In this document: piece after piece, positions 63,726-64,000 of the stretch
Layout: each line of letters begins with the position of its first letter
How positions within the stretch are numbered: position 1 is the first letter of the stretch
Assembly (NCBI GenBank): GCA_019828595.1
Contig: JAHQRK010000011.1
Location: forward strand, 2,232,001 to 2,296,000
Direction of reading: 5' to 3'
Source: Aphanomyces cochlioides
Taxonomy: Eukaryota > Oomycota > Saprolegniomycetes > Saprolegniales > Verrucalvaceae
DNA length: 64,000 nucleotides
The notes under the pieces: generated by a model
What the model was told of the DNA's origin: nothing
Databases searched by the model: none
Seen by the model: the letters and a program-made list of their open reading frames with translations, nothing else
Translations under genes and position numbers: made by a program

Positions 63726-64000
63726 TTAATCCTTGTTGAGTAGTGGAGCGTAGCCACTGCGCTTCTTCCACTGAATCCACACAAATCCAACGACAGCACC
63801 GACAGCGACAATGGTAAGAACAATCGCGATTGCCCACCCATTCGACCAAATGGACGAATTTGAAGTGGTTTTGTCGTCATCGTCGTCACCAGCTGCCGTC
63901 AAATCTTCGCCACTCAAATATTCGAGGTTATCCTTCGGGTAGTCAAATGTTGCGCAGAGCTCTTTGCCGTACAAGAAGCATTCAAAGAGATAGAGGCCAT
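63726..64000 (-). CDS. Serine carboxypeptidase, family S10, C-terminal part only
   Basis: The window cuts this gene. The visible end reads GLYLFECFLYGKELCATFDY and PKDNLEYLSGEDLTAA, nearly the same as the matching region of the 540-residue paralogue (FDYPKDNLEYLTGAD). An Asp-rich linker, a membrane helix (IAIVLTIVAVGAVVGFVWIQ) and a short tail, SGYAPLLNKD, follow. The stop is at 63726-63728. The catalytic region lies beyond position 64000. It is tail to tail with the previous gene, with a CCAATCA/TGATTGG inverted pair in the 292-base gap. Confidence 0.92.
   Translation of the reverse strand, partial: GLYLFECFLYGKELCATFDYPKDNLEYLSGEDLTAAGDDDDDKTTSNSSIWSNGWAIAIVLTIVAVGAVVGFVWIQWKKRSGYAPLLNKD

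Overview
The window reads as nuclear DNA of an oomycete, most likely a saprolegnialean close to Aphanomyces, Saprolegnia or Achlya. This rests on gene content and style and not on a database search. Genes are dense on both strands. Most introns are GT-AG and only about 40-55 bases long. The genes include a fused HPPK-DHPS folate enzyme, exportin-7, an OLA1/YchF GTPase with a mitochondrial-type leader, and secreted EGF-like, aspartic-protease and carboxypeptidase proteins.

Layout. 1-6.9 kb has no intact gene; it holds AT-rich palindromes, a nested inverted/direct repeat at 2.18-2.50 kb and what look like eroded coding remnants on the minus strand. 6.9-23 kb is a block of conserved or recognisable genes: an EF-hand/coiled-coil protein (-), HPPK-DHPS (+), an unidentified gene (-), a GPI-type EGF-like surface protein (-), a ZIP metal transporter (-), OLA1 (+), an acidic unknown (-), a TBC Rab-GAP (-), a small spliced unknown (+) and a protein with two internal W/C-rich repeats (-).

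23.1-46.9 kb is the most unusual part. It is a cluster of four copies of a giant membrane-protein gene (A and B on +, C on -, D on +). Only D (41621-46891, 1756 codons) is open throughout. A, B and C carry frameshifts and nonsense codons, and B also has deletions and a 626-bp foldback element inserted at a TA. The protein is an internal duplication. Each half appears to have one membrane segment, an ectodomain of several hundred residues and five more segments, the order used by RND/Patched-type transporters. An acidic motif is repeated in the fourth segment of each half. I know of no described family that matches.

47-64 kb carries a LURP-one-related protein with a myristoylation-type N terminus, a membrane-anchored aspartic protease, a small zinc-binding-type protein, a four-exon Erf4/Golga7-like cysteine-rich protein, exportin-7, and a cluster of three S10 serine carboxypeptidases, the last cut by the window edge. 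The secreted or anchored hydrolases and the EGF-like protein would act outside the cell or in the endomembrane system. The remaining genes are housekeeping or trafficking. No rRNA, tRNA or CRISPR was recognised.
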